7,732 nucleotides of DNA from Gammaproteobacteria bacterium (GTDB lineage: Bacteria; Pseudomonadota; Gammaproteobacteria; UBA7966). The notes beneath the pieces are model-generated. The model ran no database searches. It saw only the letters and a program-made list of their open reading frames with translations, and was not told the DNA's origin. The DNA is taken from NCBI GenBank assembly GCA_003485715.1, contig DNIF01000194.1, positions 1 through 7,732 of the forward strand. The letters are read 5' to 3'. The translations under genes were made by a program, and so were the position numbers. Below are positions 6,181 through 7,732 of the stretch, piece by piece. How positions within the stretch are numbered: the first letter of the stretch is position 1; each line of letters begins with the position of its first letter.

Positions 6181-7732
6181 AGCCCGAGGTGGATGGGGCG
6201 CGCGTCCATGGCGGCGATGAGGCGCGCGTACCCTTCGAGCTGTGGCCGATAGCGTTCGACCTCATTGTCGAGGAACGCCTCCTCCGCGCCGCCGTCGTGG
6301 CTGCTGGTCTTGAAGTCGATGATCCAGATCTGATCGTCCACCACCAGGAAGCGATCAATCACGCGGTGCACCAGCTCACCGTCACTCATGCCGCAGAGGG
6401 CCCACTCACTTTCGGCGGCCTGATGCGGCGACAGGCACCAGCGGCCACGCGGGTCGTCGAGGGCGCCCTCGATGGCCCGCGTCACCCGCACCGTTGCCGC
6501 ATCGAGCTCGGGTCCGGTCAGGCCGGTGGCGGCCAGTTGCGCGCGCCAACGCCCGCGGCTGGCTGTCACCCGTGCCCCATCCCAGGCAGCAAGGCCGTCA
6601 CCCGCGATCACTTGCAGCGCGGCGTGCACGGTGGTGCCAATGGCCCGCGCAGATCGCCCTGCCCACTCGTAGGCCGGCGGGGCCTCGGGATTGACGGGCC
6701 TGAGGCCGTCCCCCGACCCTTCCGTCGCGGCCACATCCTGCGGCAGCTCGGGCCAGGCCCAGCCGGGCGGTAGCCGTCGGAGCGATGGTTGCGCCACTGT
6801 CGCGACTGTCGGCTCAGTGCTCGTTGGCGGTGCGGTGGGGCCCGGGAGTGGCCCCCAGGGCGACCCGATGATCGGCCATAGATGCCACAGCAGGGTGTTC
6901 TTCACCGGGCTCCAGCCGGCATCCTCGCTCTTCGGCTCACGCCAGACGGCACTCCCGAACAGATGCAGTTCGTGCCGCGCCCGCGTCGCCGCCACATAGA
7001 GCAGGCGGAGGTCTTCCGCGCGCTCCGCCTCCACGCCGAGGGCGTGGATGAAGGCCTCGATCGGGCTGTCCGCGTTCGTCTGCTGCTGTCGTGCTGCGAT
7101 GGGGGCGATCAGCAGCCCGTCCGGGCCATCGGATCGCAGACGTGGTTGCACGGCGAGCAGCGACCGCTCGCGTGGTCGCCCCTTTCCACCCAGGCCCACC
7201 AACAGCACCACGTCGAACTCCAGCCCCTTCGCCTTGTGCATGGTCATGGCCTGAAGCCCCGCATCGGCACCGGGCGGTGTGTCGATGGGCGCGCTTCCGA
7301 GTGCCGTTTCCAGCGCCTCCAGATCGGCATCACCATGCCGGGCCATGAGGTGCAGGCATTGCCAGGCCGTGCGTCGCTCGGCCTCGTCGGTCAGGCACAA
7401 GGGCCCTCCCAAGGCCACCCAGCAGCGAGCCACCCGCAGCGCCAGCGGGACCGTTGCCCGCCCCGCGAGCGCCTCCTCGAAGGCCGGCAGGCAGGCGGTC
7501 AGGCGTGTGCGCATGGGGGCTGCGAGACCACTCAGCACCGCTGCGTCGAAGATCCGCTGCATGAGCAGACCCGGGCCTGTCGGATCGGCCAGATGGGTGA
7601 GGCTCGCGAGGTCCAGCCCGCACCAGGGCGCCCGCAGGCAGGCGAGCCAGGCGAGTCGGTCGCCCGGATGGGCCAGCGCCCGTGCGAGTGCGAGCAGGTC
7701 CCGCACCACCGGCCGTGCACCCAGCGTCTCCA
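6123..7732 (-). CDS. AddA/RecB-like UvrD-family helicase with PD-(D/E)XK nuclease domain, C-terminal part (5'-truncated)
   Basis: This would be the large subunit of a double-strand-break resection enzyme, unwinding DNA ends and cutting single strands to load RecA. The minus-strand frame is open to the window edge, so the visible 535 residues are the C-terminal half of a protein of roughly 1,100-1,200; helicase motifs I-IV are missing from view. Numbering from the edge, ARPVVRDLLALARAL...WLACLRAPWCGL (5-38) is typical of proteobacterial AddA-like proteins. Motif V is TMHKAKGLEFD (162-172) and motif VI is LRLLYVAATRAR (241-252). The nuclease domain keeps its active-site set: His369 in GTTVHAAL, Asp459 in VIDRF, Asp472 and Lys474 in IIDFKTS, and Q497/Y501 in the QLEGY motif. 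It ends with LYFPLLRGW. RecB is the other candidate, but the layout and ending suit AddA better. An AddB-type partner gene, usually just upstream, would lie past the right edge. Confidence 0.88.
   Translation of the reverse strand, partial: ETLGARPVVRDLLALARALAHPGDRLAWLACLRAPWCGLDLASLTHLADPTGPGLLMQRIFDAAVLSGLAAPMRTRLTACLPAFEEALAGRATVPLALRVARCWVALGGPLCLTDEAERRTAWQCLHLMARHGDADLEALETALGSAPIDTPPGADAGLQAMTMHKAKGLEFDVVLLVGLGGKGRPRERSLLAVQPRLRSDGPDGLLIAPIAARQQQTNADSPIEAFIHALGVEAERAEDLRLLYVAATRARHELHLFGSAVWREPKSEDAGWSPVKNTLLWHLWPIIGSPWGPLPGPTAPPTSTEPTVATVAQPSLRRLPPGWAWPELPQDVAATEGSGDGLRPVNPEAPPAYEWAGRSARAIGTTVHAALQVIAGDGLAAWDGARVTASRGRWRAQLAATGLTGPELDAATVRVTRAIEGALDDPRGRWCLSPHQAAESEWALCGMSDGELVHRVIDRFLVVDDQIWIIDFKTSSHDGGAEEAFLDNEVERYRPQLEGYARLIAAMDARPIHLGLYFPLLRGWRSWRALASAG

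Overview
The window is high-GC bacterial DNA from a pseudomonad-like or Chromatiales-like proteobacterium, probably Gammaproteobacteria. The basis is indirect: a heavy-metal RND pump, a TonB-dependent outer-membrane receptor (so Gram-negative), a PEP-CTERM-type surface protein and an AddA/RecB-type helicase-nuclease, plus REP-like repeats of the 'GTCATTCCCGCG...CGGGAATCCAGT' kind. No rRNA or tRNA is present, so the lineage cannot be fixed more closely.

Layout. (1) 1-1788, plus strand: the C-terminal 595 residues of a CzcA-type heavy-metal efflux RND transporter, cut by the left window edge. (2) 1789-1979: a 191-bp gap between convergent genes, holding a likely intrinsic terminator for the pump and a composite of two inverted REP-like units. 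(3) 1980-4232, minus strand: a complete TonB-dependent receptor of the FecA-like type, with a clear ribosome binding site and a plausible sigma70 promoter in the 130-bp gap upstream. (4) 4363-5232, minus strand: an unrecognised membrane-anchored, proline-linker, alpha-helical protein. (5) 5233-5409: a 177-bp divergent gap with short hairpins. (6) 5410-6180, plus strand: an exported beta-rich protein ending in a PEP-CTERM (VPLPA-like) sorting signal. (7) 6123-7732, minus strand: the C-terminal half of an AddA/RecB-like helicase-nuclease, running off the right edge and overlapping the end of the PEP-CTERM gene tail to tail.

Functional links. The pump would export divalent metals across the envelope, and the receptor would import a metal chelate across the outer membrane. 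They are convergent and separately transcribed, so any link is through metal homeostasis rather than an operon. The PEP-CTERM protein would be exported and processed by an exosortase encoded elsewhere. The AddA-like protein belongs to double-strand-break repair, and its AddB-type partner is expected just off the right edge.

I found no CRISPR array, phage module, toxin-antitoxin pair or obvious new multi-gene system. The best leads are the inverted REP-like composite and the abnormal C-terminus of the PEP-CTERM protein, where loss of one A would restore a canonical ending exactly at the neighbouring gene's stop codon.
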